Source: Fidelibacterota bacterium (lineage in GTDB: Bacteria; Fidelibacterota; Marinisomatia; Marinisomatales; TCS55). Taken from it: a stretch of 64,000 nt of DNA. Every line of letters starts with the position of its first letter. Positions within the stretch are counted from its first letter, which is position 1. Of the stretch, positions 18,345-27,500 are shown one piece after another. The stretch lies in NCBI GenBank assembly GCA_016845785.1, contig JAERSH010000065.1:1-64000 (forward strand). The letters run 5' to 3'. The notes beneath the pieces were generated by a model, which was not told the DNA's origin, ran no database searches, and worked only from the letters and a program-made list of their open reading frames with translations. The position numbers and the translations under genes were made by a program.

Positions 18345-18563
18345 TCATCCAAACCCTGGACCCGCTGGAGCGGCGCAACTTGGCTTTGCACATCCGGGGT
18401 CAAATGATGACTCCACTGAGACTGATGGCGCTGACAATTGTTTCTTTGATTGATGTGCCCCACATTTAGGGCATGGTATTTCAGAATCTGGAACTGAACT
18501 TGAAATTACAAGTTCATCAAATGTATGTTCACATTGTCCACAAATATAATCAAACATTGGCAT
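18345..18563 (-). CDS. FmdB-family zinc-ribbon protein
   Basis: This 72-residue protein has two CxxC knuckles (YICGQCEHTFDEL and IPCPKCGA) that form the FmdB zinc ribbon in its first 45 residues. A low-complexity tail contains two further Cys and Ala/Pro/Gly residues. FmdB proteins are proposed regulators or small metal-binding partners; the biochemical role is not settled. A strong AAGGAAG ribosome site lies within the 3' end of the preceding tiny ORF. It is the last recognisable member of the redox/sulfur operon that begins with thioredoxin. Confidence 0.88.
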   Translation of the reverse strand: MPMFDYICGQCEHTFDELVISSSVPDSEIPCPKCGAHQSKKQLSAPSVSVESSFDPGCAKPSCAAPAGPGFG

Positions 18564-18566
18564 AAT

Positions 18567-18713
18567 TTATTCTTCCTTTTTATCGACTCGCCCGTCCTCA
18601 CCCGGAGGAAATGGATTATGTCAAGTTGGTACCCCTGCTCTTGGCAGGATGAACCGACTCATTAGCCACCATACTCCAAAAATGATAGCAATATTAAATA
18701 TATCTTCAATCAT
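18567..18713 (-). CDS. Tiny membrane ORF with in-frame TGA: candidate selenoprotein (or 30-aa peptide)
   Basis: An ATG at 18713 overlaps the DUF302 stop (ATGA) and opens MIEDIFNIAIIFGVWWLMSR..., one membrane helix followed by RFILPRAGVPT. A TGA at 18621-18623 comes after 30 codons. The same frame continues for 17 more residues (HNPFPPGEDGRVDKKEE) to a TAA at 18567, only 3 bp before the FmdB ATG. If the TGA is decoded as selenocysteine the product is 48 residues and exactly fills the gap in a tightly packed operon. A SECIS-like hairpin follows the TGA. Alternatives are a real 30-residue peptide or a nonsense mutation. I know of no characterised homologue. Confidence 0.45.
18592..18614 (-). other. 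SECIS-like hairpin after the in-frame TGA
   Basis: On the minus strand, 11 nt after the TGA, TCCTC (18609-18605) pairs with GAGGA (18599-18595) around the loop CGGGT. An outer CC/GG pair is reached through a small internal bulge. The apical loop starts 17 nt after the TGA and has G as its second base. Both points fit the published bacterial SECIS consensus (loop 16-37 nt downstream, a G in the first two loop bases). A 5-bp stem can occur by chance. Confidence 0.35.
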
Positions 18714-19096
18714 ACAGCATCAATAGCTTCTGTGAGCAATTGATTAACTTGATTCGATAAGGGTTCCATATCATTTCGACCCGTTACGGACAGCATTTGT
18801 CGGGCATCAATCGCAGAAAGGGTAACGGTTCCATCCTCATTATCCCATATCACTATATTACAAGGCAATAGCAATCCGATTCCTGGTTCTTCTGATAATG
18901 CTTGGTGGGCAATATTTGGATTGCAAGCGCCTAAAATTTTATATGGCCTAAAATCAACATCTAATTTTGTTTTTAATGTTTTTTTCACATCGATTTCGGT
19001 GAGAACTCCAAATCCTTTTGATTGAAGGGTTCGCCTAACTTTTTCTTCCGTTTTTTCCATACCAAGTTGAATGATTTTACTATATCCATATTTCAT
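18710..19096 (-). CDS. DUF302 domain protein
   Basis: A 128-residue soluble protein covering the whole DUF302 fold. It contains KVRRTLQSKGFGVLTEIDVKKTLKTKL, the conserved YKILGACNPNIAHQAL block and LLLPCNIVIWDNEDGTV. The single Cys in GACNP and the Cys in LLPC are conserved in many members. The family is widespread, often beside thioredoxin, rhodanese or metal-related genes, with no proven activity. I chose the ATG at 19096, which has AAGGAAA upstream and overlaps the DUF6132 stop (ATGA); a longer start at 19126 would lie inside that gene. Confidence 0.88.
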   Translation of the reverse strand: MKYGYSKIIQLGMEKTEEKVRRTLQSKGFGVLTEIDVKKTLKTKLDVDFRPYKILGACNPNIAHQALSEEPGIGLLLPCNIVIWDNEDGTVTLSAIDARQMLSVTGRNDMEPLSNQVNQLLTEAIDAV

Positions 19097-19299
19097 GATT
19101 TTTCCTTTTTTTGATTTGTGGGCCAAAATAGTATTATCCCCATTACAGTTCCATATATCATACTATTGATCGGATTGGAAGTAATGGCACATGTTCCTGA
19201 ATCACAACCAATAAAATAGTAATAACCAAAACCAACCATACTCCCTAAGAAAATACCTGCTCCCATTCTAATAGTCATCTTTGACAAATATTTATTCAT
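19093..19299 (-). CDS. DUF6132 family small membrane protein
   Basis: A 68-residue protein with two hydrophobic segments bracketing FIGCDSGTCAITSNPINSMIYG, the Cys/Gly-rich core of the DUF6132 family. The two Cys six residues apart face one side of the membrane and could be redox active or metal binding; that is inferred. The start at 19299 overlaps the rhodanese stop (ATGA); an in-frame ATG at 19314 is possible. In other FCB genomes the family often lies next to rhodaneses, as here, suggesting a shared sulfur or redox task. Confidence 0.82.
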   Translation of the reverse strand: MNKYLSKMTIRMGAGIFLGSMVGFGYYYFIGCDSGTCAITSNPINSMIYGTVMGIILFWPTNQKKEKS

Positions 19300-19685
19300 T
19301 TCGATCGGTTCCATTTAATCATTCCGCCCAACATATTTTTTGCTGTGAATCCACTTTTATTTAAAAAATTAGTGGCTTGTCCAGATCGATTACCTGACCG
19401 ACATACCATGATTAATTCCTTGAATCTATATTTATCAAGTTCATGAATACGATTAGGTAATTCATCCAGCGGTAATAATTGTGCGCCTTCGATATGGTCA
19501 TTATGATATTCTGAGGGTGTTCTTACATCAATTAGGATTAATTTTTCCATTTTCATTCTTAATCTTAAAGAATCAACCGTAATTGTATCATTCAGTAATC
19601 TTCCAGACTCAATTTGATTTGGTTGCCAGTGTTGAACAATAAAATACCCAATGATTAATACACCAACTGCCATTGTCAATTTCAT
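19296..19685 (-). CDS. Membrane-anchored rhodanese-like sulfurtransferase
   Basis: This 129-residue protein starts with an N-terminal hydrophobic anchor (MKLTMAVGVLIIGYFIVQHW) and continues as a single rhodanese domain: LILIDVRTPSEYHNDHIEGAQLLP and the active-site loop VCRSGNRSGQA with catalytic Cys. It would carry sulfane sulfur as a persulfide on the outer face of the inner membrane. The start overlaps the anti-sigma stop (TAATG) and the end overlaps the DUF6132 gene, so production of these proteins is coupled. The natural donor and acceptor are unknown. Confidence 0.9.
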   Translation of the reverse strand: MKLTMAVGVLIIGYFIVQHWQPNQIESGRLLNDTITVDSLRLRMKMEKLILIDVRTPSEYHNDHIEGAQLLPLDELPNRIHELDKYRFKELIMVCRSGNRSGQATNFLNKSGFTAKNMLGGMIKWNRSK

Positions 19686-19930
19686 TATGAATGCCTTTTC
19701 AATTTTAACGTTTTAAATAACCGATCTGAAACATCTTCTGGAACAGATTGATTCTTTTCTGTCGTTCGATAAATTTTAACCGTGTGTTTCACACTGTCTA
19801 CATAAATTTTGCAATCGGGACAATCTTTCATATGCTTCGCAATATTTTCCATAACTTCGGAATCAATATCTTTTCCAAATTGAGACTGGAGTGAATCCAA
19901 CAGTTGCTTGTCATGATTATGATGATTCAA
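19685..19930 (-). CDS. Small zinc-binding anti-sigma factor
   Basis: This 81-residue protein lies 1 bp after the ECF sigma gene. It has the zinc anti-sigma (zf-HC2) motif HMKDCPDCKIYVD (His-x3-Cys-x2-Cys). There is no membrane segment, so it is a soluble anti-sigma of the ZAS type, which often releases its sigma factor when the Cys are oxidised. The His-rich start (MNHHNHDK) may add metal affinity. Pairing with the sigma factor upstream is inferred from position and motif. With thioredoxin in the same operon, a thiol-redox switch is an attractive reading. Confidence 0.82.
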   Translation of the reverse strand: MNHHNHDKQLLDSLQSQFGKDIDSEVMENIAKHMKDCPDCKIYVDSVKHTVKIYRTTEKNQSVPEDVSDRLFKTLKLKRHS

Positions 19931-19931
19931 A

Positions 19932-20522
19932 TTATCTCCTTTCTACACACTTTAACTTGATGGCCAATTGATCTCTCAACAATAGTCGTGCTCGCATCAA
20001 CCTTACTTTAACATTCGAAATTGAAATTCCAAGAATTTTTGAAGTTTCTTTGGTAGACATCCCTTCTAAATCTCTAAGAACAAATACAACTCTATAATCT
20101 TCTGAAAGCCGGTTTAGTGCTTTTGTTAAACAATCGCTAAATGCTTTTTTGTCCATTTCATTTTCAGGATGATTTGGCCAATTCCGAATTTCATATCCTT
20201 TAAGTGATTCAAAATCTGGGTCATGAATAGAAATGTCTTTGTCGATTAATTCTTTTGCTCGCATTTTACTTAGTGCAACATTTGTTGTTACCCGAAAAAG
20301 CCAAGTACTTAAGGATGATTCCCCCCTATAAGATTGAACCTTATTCATAAAAATTAGGAATGTTTCTTGGAGCACATCTTCTGCATCTTCTTTATTTCGT
20401 AATAATTTTAGGGCGAGATTATAAACTCGACCCGACTCTCTGGATACAATTTCAGCGATGGCCCATTTGTCCCCCGTTTTTGCCATTTTAACCAAATGGG
20501 CTTCATCGCTATTATTGGGCAT
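19932..20522 (-). CDS. ECF-type RNA polymerase sigma factor
   Basis: A 196-residue sigma-70 family protein of the extracytoplasmic-function group. Region 2 has RVYNLALKLLRNKEDAEDVLQETFLIF and SSLSTWLFRVTTNVAL. Region 4 has RLSEDYRVVFVLRDLEGMSTKETSKILGISISNVKVRLMRARLLL with its helix-turn-helix. There is no region 1 or 3. The ATG at 20522 is preferred; a TTG at 20525 is adjacent. It sits between thioredoxin and the zinc anti-sigma and probably directs transcription of its own operon in response to oxidative or sulfur stress. No promoter repeat could be confirmed from one site. Confidence 0.93.
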   Translation of the reverse strand: MPNNSDEAHLVKMAKTGDKWAIAEIVSRESGRVYNLALKLLRNKEDAEDVLQETFLIFMNKVQSYRGESSLSTWLFRVTTNVALSKMRAKELIDKDISIHDPDFESLKGYEIRNWPNHPENEMDKKAFSDCLTKALNRLSEDYRVVFVLRDLEGMSTKETSKILGISISNVKVRLMRARLLLRDQLAIKLKCVERR

Positions 20523-20532
20523 CAATTGTGTA

Positions 20533-20871
20533 CTACACTAATTTAGCAGCTAAATGATAATCAATTTTTTCTTTGAGAACGTGTTTTGGTAAAGCGCCAA
20601 CCACACGGTCAATTTCTTCTCCATCCCTCAAGAATAGAATCGATGGTATTCCAGTAACTCCAAATTCACTTGGCTTGCTATTTTCATCCGCATTGAGTTT
20701 TCCTATGATGGCTTTGCCTTCATATTCATCGGCTAATTCATCAATAATTGGCCCTACAATTCGACAGGGTCCACACCAAGGTGCCCATATGTCTACAATA
20801 ACCAATCCATTCGAGTTTACGACTTCTGAATTCCAGTTTTGATCCGTAATCATTTTGGTGTTTTTGGACAT
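20533..20871 (-). CDS. trxA: Thioredoxin
   Basis: A 112-residue classical thioredoxin with active site WAPWCGPCR, the buried Asp (VDIWAPW), the cis-Pro loop GVTGIPS and a conserved C-terminal helix. It reduces protein disulfides in the cytoplasm. I chose the ATG at 20871, which has GGGG at the right distance, over an ATG at 20883 with no ribosome site. It is the first gene of the ECF sigma/rhodanese/DUF302 operon, seven bases ahead of the sigma gene. It may therefore reset the zinc anti-sigma thiols as well as serve general reduction. Confidence 0.95.
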   Translation of the reverse strand: MSKNTKMITDQNWNSEVVNSNGLVIVDIWAPWCGPCRIVGPIIDELADEYEGKAIIGKLNADENSKPSEFGVTGIPSILFLRDGEEIDRVVGALPKHVLKEKIDYHLAAKLV

Positions 20872-20930
20872 TTTATTCCCCATTTAATTATACGTTTGAT
20901 GGAAAAAATGATTAAGAGTTACATAATTTT

Positions 20931-22721
20931 TTAAAATGGCCAAAATATAGGAATAAATATTATCGCTAATATCCATGTGATAAACGCCAAGGGAAGCCCC
21001 ACCTTTATATAATCAAAAAACTTATACCCGCCTGGGCCATACACCATGAGGTTAGTCTGATATCCTACAGGTGTGACAAAGGATGCCGATGCAGCAAAAC
21101 ACACCCCAAAGATGAATGGTCTTGCATCTATATTCATTTGTGCTGTAACTGCCATGACGATGGGTGTCATAATAATCGCAGTAGCCGCATTAGAAGACAT
21201 TTCAGTTAATAACATGGTGATAAGGTAAATAACAGCTAGTAATACGTACGGCTGGGTATCCGGTGGGACCAATTGAATTAGTCGCACTATTGATTCTCCA
21301 ATCCATTCTGCCGTACCAGATGATTGAATGACTATACCTAAAGGGATTAGAGCAGCTATCATGATAATCACTTGCCAATGGATTGATTGATACGCCTCAT
21401 TAGGAGTGACGACTTTAAAAATAAGTAATATGACAACACTAATTAACGCACCCTTTAAAATGGGAAATATCCCTAATGCAGCAAATAGTACCGTTAAAAA
21501 AATGGCTGCGATGCTTACCCACCAAAAACGAACTTTTACTAAATCCGCCTGGACTTCGCCTAATAGAATGAATTCCCCACTATTGGCCAATTCATCCAAT
21601 TGTTTTCGTCGGCCATAGACCAAGAGGGTATCATAAGTGTTTAGAACAACATGTGCGATTTTTTTCCTAAGAATTGACCCCTCGCGACGAATGGCTAAGA
21701 TAAACGCATCAAACCGATTTCTAAAATTGCTTTGCATTATGGATTGCCCTACGATATCCGACTTATCTGTAAGCATGCATTCCATGAGAATATTATCTTC
21801 TTGTTCTAACTCAGACTGAGTCAATTTTTCATCTGTAAGTAATGATACTTTTTCTACTTCTTTCATCCGTAAAAAACTTTCGACGGTCCCTTTTACAAAT
21901 AATATATCTCCAGCTTGAATTTGCTGTTCACCTACATTTTGTGAAATTAATCGTCCTTCCCGTTGAATATCTAATACCATCACATCATAATTTTGATTCA
22001 CTTGCCTTTCAAGGCAAGATGTGCCTAACAATGGTGATTCATTTGATACTCGCATTTCAGTTAAGTATCCTGCCATATGATAACTCTTTGTTAAACTGGA
22101 AGTCACTGTTCTTGAAGGCAATATTTTTGGAGCTATCCAGATGATATATAATAATCCTACAATAAGTTTAATTCCTCCAAATCGCGAAAATTCAAATAGT
22201 CCTAATGGAATACCCCCCTTTTCAATATACATCGCATTTACAATTAAATTAGTTGATGTACCAACCAATGTCATGGTCCCACCTATAATGGCCGCATAAC
22301 TTAATGGAATTAATAGTTTTGATGGACTCATTTTATATCGGTGAGCTATCCGAATGGTAACCGGCATGAAGATGGCCACAATTGCTGTGTTGTTCATGAG
22401 AGCACTTGCCAACCCGATCGTGAGCAGATAAACACCCAAACCCAGAGTTTGAGATCGCGTCACTAATCGATTAATTCGTACAATAAGGTATTCAAGGATT
22501 CTAGTTTTTTGTAGGGCATGGCTTAAAACAAATAATAATCCAATTGTGACGACTGCAGGATTAGAAAAACCAGAAATGGCTTCTGCTGGAGTTAAAAACC
22601 CACCCAAGAATAAAATACTTAAGATCAAAAGTGCTGTGACATCTAGTGTATACTTTTCCGTCACAAAGAGAATGAATGCAAGGACGATTAGTCCAAGAAC
22701 GAATGCAATTTCAAATGTCAT
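20931..22721 (-). CDS. SLC13-family permease with paired RCK_C (TrkA-C) domains
   Basis: This 596-residue protein consists of two halves of a citrate-transporter-like membrane domain (about 1-195 and 400-596) around a soluble insert of two TrkA-C domains (~205-385; e.g. NVGEQQIQAGDILFVKGT). The membrane halves have the DASS/SLC13 repeats NNTAIVAIFMPV and SSNAATAIIMTPI. Such proteins take up di- or tricarboxylates or sulfate with sodium, and the TrkA-C pair suggests regulation by a small ligand. Substrate cannot be told from sequence. It stands alone between thioredoxin and the GAF/HD-GYP gene. Confidence 0.9.
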   Translation of the reverse strand: MTFEIAFVLGLIVLAFILFVTEKYTLDVTALLILSILFLGGFLTPAEAISGFSNPAVVTIGLLFVLSHALQKTRILEYLIVRINRLVTRSQTLGLGVYLLTIGLASALMNNTAIVAIFMPVTIRIAHRYKMSPSKLLIPLSYAAIIGGTMTLVGTSTNLIVNAMYIEKGGIPLGLFEFSRFGGIKLIVGLLYIIWIAPKILPSRTVTSSLTKSYHMAGYLTEMRVSNESPLLGTSCLERQVNQNYDVMVLDIQREGRLISQNVGEQQIQAGDILFVKGTVESFLRMKEVEKVSLLTDEKLTQSELEQEDNILMECMLTDKSDIVGQSIMQSNFRNRFDAFILAIRREGSILRKKIAHVVLNTYDTLLVYGRRKQLDELANSGEFILLGEVQADLVKVRFWWVSIAAIFLTVLFAALGIFPILKGALISVVILLIFKVVTPNEAYQSIHWQVIIMIAALIPLGIVIQSSGTAEWIGESIVRLIQLVPPDTQPYVLLAVIYLITMLLTEMSSNAATAIIMTPIVMAVTAQMNIDARPFIFGVCFAASASFVTPVGYQTNLMVYGPGGYKFFDYIKVGLPLAFITWILAIIFIPIFWPF

Positions 22722-22734
22722 GGGTCAATTGGAT

Positions 22735-24420
22735 TTAAATTTGAACGTCGTCAATCTGTTCCGGATCCAGAAAGCACTCTGCATATTTCATGTAGATTTT
22801 TTCTTTTACAAAAATATCAAATAGATCCACATCAATATGGGCATCATTTTTCATAAAGCCAAGAATACGCATGGCTTGGCTCAAGGTTTTCCCTTTTTTG
22901 TAGGGGCGGTCTCGAGCAGTGAGTGCTTCAAAAATATCGGCGATAGCCATGATCCGTGCTTGAACAGACATTTCATCTTTGGTCAACCCTTTGGGGTATC
23001 CCGTTCCATCTAATTTTTCATGATGGCCACCGGCAAATTCCGGCACATTTCTTAAATGTTTGGGATAGGGCAATTCTTCTAACATATTGATTGTGACCAC
23101 AATATGATCATTAATGACCTTTCGCTCTTCCGGTGTGAGCGTCCCTCTGGGGATGGTCAAATTATACACCTCATCATCCGACAAGAAATTTTCCATTTTA
23201 CCGTTCGGCTTCCATTTGTATTGGGCAATGTCATAGACGCGGGCCTTTTTATCCCCGGACATAAATTCGCCACCCACATTGGATTCTTTCACAAATTCCT
23301 CATCCGCTTTCAACTGTCGGATGGTTTTTCTATAAGTCTTTTTCAAATCACTTATTTTTGCTGTTTTTTCATCAGCAGGCAAAGATGCATCCCGTTCTAT
23401 CTTCAGTTCTTTTTTCAGACGTTTTATTTCTTCATCTCGACGGAGAATACCAAAACGCGTCTCCACTTCATTCACCCGATCGTAAATGGTTTCGAGTTTG
23501 GTGGATTTATCAACCACAAATTCCGGTGTGGCCACTTTTCCACAATCATGAAGCCAAGCGGCGATCTTTAATTCGTACATTTCTTTATCTGAAAATGCCA
23601 CTTCAGCAAATGGACCATCTTTTGTATCCTGCACCGCCTCCGCCAACATCATGGTAATCTCCGGTACGCGAGCGCAATGGCCACCGGTGTAAGGTGATTT
23701 GGCATCAATGGCAGATGCGATTAGCTTAATAAAGGATTCGAATAATTTTTCTAGATCTTTTATGAGATTTTTGTTGGTAATGGCCACAGCGGCTTGACTG
23801 GCCAATGCTTCTACCATTTCTTGCACTTCAGACGCAAACGGAATGATATTTTTGGATTTGGCATCCTGTGCGTTTAATAATTGAAGGACACCAATAATTT
23901 CATCTTCATGATTTTTTAACGGTACTGTTAAAAAAGATTGGGATCGATAACCGGTTTTTTCATCAAACATTTTCGTCCCGGAGAAATCAAATCCCTTGGC
24001 CGTATAAGCATCCTCAATGTTGACCGTATCGCCGGTGAGACCCACATAAGCTGCAATCATGGATTTGTTTGGATCACCTTCTTCTGTGTAGAGTTTCACG
24101 GGATAAAAAGGGATGTCTTCTCCGGATGTGCCGCCCATATGAAAATTGAGTGAGTCGGTCATCATGATTTCAAACCGCAACCGCTGATCGTCCGTCATCA
24201 TGTAGAGGGTACCGCCGTCAGAGTTGGCTATCCGCTTGGCCTCGACCAAAATCATTTCTAGGAGCTTGTTCATATCCTTCTCTTTGGATAGGGCCAAGCC
24301 AATATTGGAGAGATTTCGAATCTGCTGTTCCAGATCCGTTATGTAGGATTTGACGGCCTTAGGCGCGTCTGCCAAATACTTGGCAACCTGCGTGGATGAA
24401 TACGTTGTTTTTTTCGCCAT
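22735..24420 (-). CDS. GAF / HD-GYP domain protein (probable cyclic-di-GMP phosphodiesterase)
   Basis: A 561-residue soluble signalling protein. An N-terminal helix leads into a GAF domain (~38-220), followed by an HD-GYP domain with HCARVPEI (~248), HDCGK (291-295), HHEKLDGTGYP (466-476) and DRPYKKG (504-510). All metal-binding and GYP residues are intact, so c-di-GMP hydrolysis is expected. Unusual is a ~120-residue insertion between HDCGK and the next motif (~305-425), beginning with a charged, coiled-coil-like stretch (RRDEEIKRLKKELKIERD). There is no receiver or membrane segment; the GAF domain presumably senses a cytoplasmic ligand. It is transcribed divergently from the giant ligase gene. 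Confidence 0.9.
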   Translation of the reverse strand: MAKKTTYSSTQVAKYLADAPKAVKSYITDLEQQIRNLSNIGLALSKEKDMNKLLEMILVEAKRIANSDGGTLYMMTDDQRLRFEIMMTDSLNFHMGGTSGEDIPFYPVKLYTEEGDPNKSMIAAYVGLTGDTVNIEDAYTAKGFDFSGTKMFDEKTGYRSQSFLTVPLKNHEDEIIGVLQLLNAQDAKSKNIIPFASEVQEMVEALASQAAVAITNKNLIKDLEKLFESFIKLIASAIDAKSPYTGGHCARVPEITMMLAEAVQDTKDGPFAEVAFSDKEMYELKIAAWLHDCGKVATPEFVVDKSTKLETIYDRVNEVETRFGILRRDEEIKRLKKELKIERDASLPADEKTAKISDLKKTYRKTIRQLKADEEFVKESNVGGEFMSGDKKARVYDIAQYKWKPNGKMENFLSDDEVYNLTIPRGTLTPEERKVINDHIVVTINMLEELPYPKHLRNVPEFAGGHHEKLDGTGYPKGLTKDEMSVQARIMAIADIFEALTARDRPYKKGKTLSQAMRILGFMKNDAHIDVDLFDIFVKEKIYMKYAECFLDPEQIDDVQI

Positions 24421-24521
24421 GTTTAATATCGAATGGTTTCGAGGGAAAACTTACTGAAACCAAATATGCAGAACAACTATATAGATGCAGTTTGTATAGA
24501 ATGAATTTTCTAATTTTACCG
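24421..24521. promoter_or_regulatory. Divergent promoter region
   Basis: About 100 bp separate the minus-strand GAF/HD-GYP gene from the plus-strand giant gene, so both promoters must lie here. A 7-bp inverted repeat TGGTTTC (24434-24440) / GAAACCA (24456-24462) is visible and could be a regulator site. TTGTATAGAAT near 24491-24501 resembles a -10 for the plus gene. Neither is proven. Confidence 0.4.
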
Positions 24522-27500
24522 ATGGCTGAAATCCAAAAAATGGTCCAAAAAGTCTTTATTGGTCAATTCAATACCGATGACTTATTTGCCTCGGCACAAG
24601 CACTTATTGATTCGAATGAAAGGGATGCAATCCATGCCTTCTTAGAGATTGGCCATCTCCCCAATGTCAATAGAGTTATAGCAAAAGATAATAATGTGGA
24701 TGAATGGTTTCACCTTTTACATCAACTCATCATTCAATCCAATTATGATGTAGCTGCCATGATGAAGCAGCGGGCAGATCGGTATGGAGATAAATCCCTG
24801 TTTCAATCTATTTCAGAAAATGAAATTATTGCCCATTCTTACGAAGATGTATGGGGCGCTGTTCAATCCATTGGTTCTTATTTTCATGGGCAATTACAGG
24901 ATGATGATACGGTAGGCATTTTTACACCGAACCACTTCAATGGTGTATTGATTGATTTGGCCTGTCTTACATATGGAATTCGTGTTGTACCCATCCCCAT
25001 GAACCTTTCTCCCGATCATTTGGATTATGTGTTGGATCACGCCGAAATCACATATTTGTTCTTAAGCAGTGACCGAGCTAAGGAATTACTCTCTGAAGCA
25101 AAACGCAATCCGACCAATCTCAACACAATCCAAATTGATGATTCTAACCAATGGAATGACTTCCTCACGCGTTGCAAAAAAACAAAAATCATCAATCCCC
25201 CTATCAAAAATCTCCAATCTCTCGCAACGGTCATGTACACTTCTGGTACGACGGACAATCCAAAGGGAATCATATTTACTCAAGAAAATATCATCACCAA
25301 ACGATTTGCTCGTGCTTTGGCATTGCCTAAAATTGGTCCGGAAGATAGTTTTCTCTGCTACCTCCCCCTTTATCACACTTTCGGTCGTTGGTTTGAAATG
25401 ATGGGATCCATCTTTTGGGGATCCACTTACACATTTACTGAATCCACTTCATTCAAAACACTCCTTCGGGCTTTTAAAATTGCCAAACCATCCGTTTTTA
25501 TTTCCATCCCGAAACGGTGGATTCAGATTCAGGAGCAAGTGGCTGCATCTATTCCGATTGAAAAATCTGATGACGCTGAAATTGCAAACGTAACGAATGC
25601 CATCACGGGTGGTCAATTGAAGTGGGGACTTTCCGCCGCCGGTTATCTTGATCCGGGTATTTTTAAGTTTTTCCATCAAAATAATATCAACCTCCTCAGC
25701 GGATATGGGATGACGGAAGCCACAGGTGGTATTACCATGACACCGCCAGAAGATTATGAAGCGGATTCTGTGGGGAAGACGCTGCCGGGTATTGAGTTGA
25801 AACTGGCAGATGATAATGAACTTTTCATGCGCGGGCCCTATGTTTCACCCGGTTATTATAAAGAAGGAATTGCAGGATCTCATACGGATGGTTGGTTTCA
25901 TTCCGGTGATATTTTTAAAGAAAAGCGGGGCCATTATTTTATCGTCGATCGCAAAAAGGAGATCTATAAGAATAGTCGAGGACAAACCATATCGCCTCAA
26001 AAAATAGAAAACCTTTTTCAGGATTTTGAAGCTATACGATCTGTTTTCCTCGTGGGAGATGGAAAAGAATTCAATACCATTCTACTCTACCCTGAACCGG
26101 AGAATGATGCGGTAGATTTAGGTGAAATGTCCCCAGAAGAGATTCGCACCTATTTCAGTTCGTTGGTTTTTTCTGTGAATACATTTTTACCGCCTTACGA
26201 ACGGATTGTGAATTATGCAATTATCCCCCGAGATTTCGATCACGCCCATGATGAATTAACTCCAAAGAATACCTATAAGCGCAAAAATGTGCTGAAGCAC
26301 TTTTCAGAAGTGATCGACCCCATGTATGAAAAAAATTATATCAGTCTCATTCATGGGGATTATGAGGTGAAAATTCCAAACTGGCTCTTACGTGAAAAAA
26401 GCCTAACTCGTGGGGATATTCGTTGGGATGGAAAACAGATTCGAGAATATGAATTGACGGAAGGGCTGCCCTTAAAATGGACAAAGAAATCCCTAAGAAT
26501 TGGTGACTATCAATACCATACCAACGAGACTACTGTAAGCGTTGAGAATCTCCTCCGGGACCCGACCTTGTGGATTGGTAATCAAGCATTGGTGGATTTT
26601 ATTGGTGATGTGGGATTCCGGATTGTGGCCTTTGAGCCCTACAGAGGATTTAATGTGGATCACACATCCCTCCCCTTTCAGTCTCACGATCAATCAATTT
26701 CTGAGGCACCACCCTATCCTGAAGGTGAGCCAAATACAACAACCTTGCATCAGGCGGCACATAATTTATTTGAATCGGATGATCAGCATGTTCGTGTTGC
26801 TTTGGATTATCTCCGTTCGGCTATGGATTCACCCAACCACCAACCGGTTATTCAAGATCAATTGCTTCGTTTGGTTCACCATCCTGATCCCTCTATTTGG
26901 GTTCGGGCCTTGGAGATGCTCATGCCCCATATCAATGGGGATATGTTTATCAACCTCTACCGCCAAAGTGAAGATTTGGAAAAAATGTCTGCATTCGACC
27001 CATCCTTTATCGAGGAGCACCATTTGGAAGCAATGGTCCGATTGCTGACCCAGTTTCGTGATTCCAAAAAAATGAAAAAGGATGAAATTAGGTTGGGAAA
27101 GGCATTTATCCATCTCATGACAGAATTGGGATTAAAACATCCCAAATATTTATCGCGAATCCGTGGCGAACTCACATTATGGATGCTCGTATCTGAAAAC
27201 AGTACCCTTTCCCAACTGGCACGAGCCAACCAGACCATACTAAATAATGGTTTTCGCACGTGGATCAGTGAACTGTTTGATCCTTCTTTTGATTGGGCCC
27301 CCGTTATTCAATTTGACCATAATGTGGATGAACCGCTTCAGAAGATTATAGAAAAATCCATTCGAGAGACCACATTGATTCAAGAATCCGTATTTATCTT
27401 TTCTAAAGGTGAGCGAATTCAGTTAACTGATATTGCTCCGGAGGGTGTATGGCTCACTCTATTGGGAAGCGGTCATGGGAAATATGTCGTTCGCGCATTG

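Noticed and set aside
20528-20538. GTGTA-C-TACAC palindrome between thioredoxin and sigma genes
   Set aside because: Overlaps the thioredoxin stop codon and is only 11 bp; occurs once, so no case for an operator.
23104-23571. 155-codon plus-strand frame
   Set aside because: Antisense to the HD-GYP gene, whose motifs are unambiguous.
26542-27048. 168-codon open frame on the plus strand inside the giant gene
   Set aside because: It lies in another frame of a well-supported coding region, has no ribosome site and no recognisable domain; a shadow frame.
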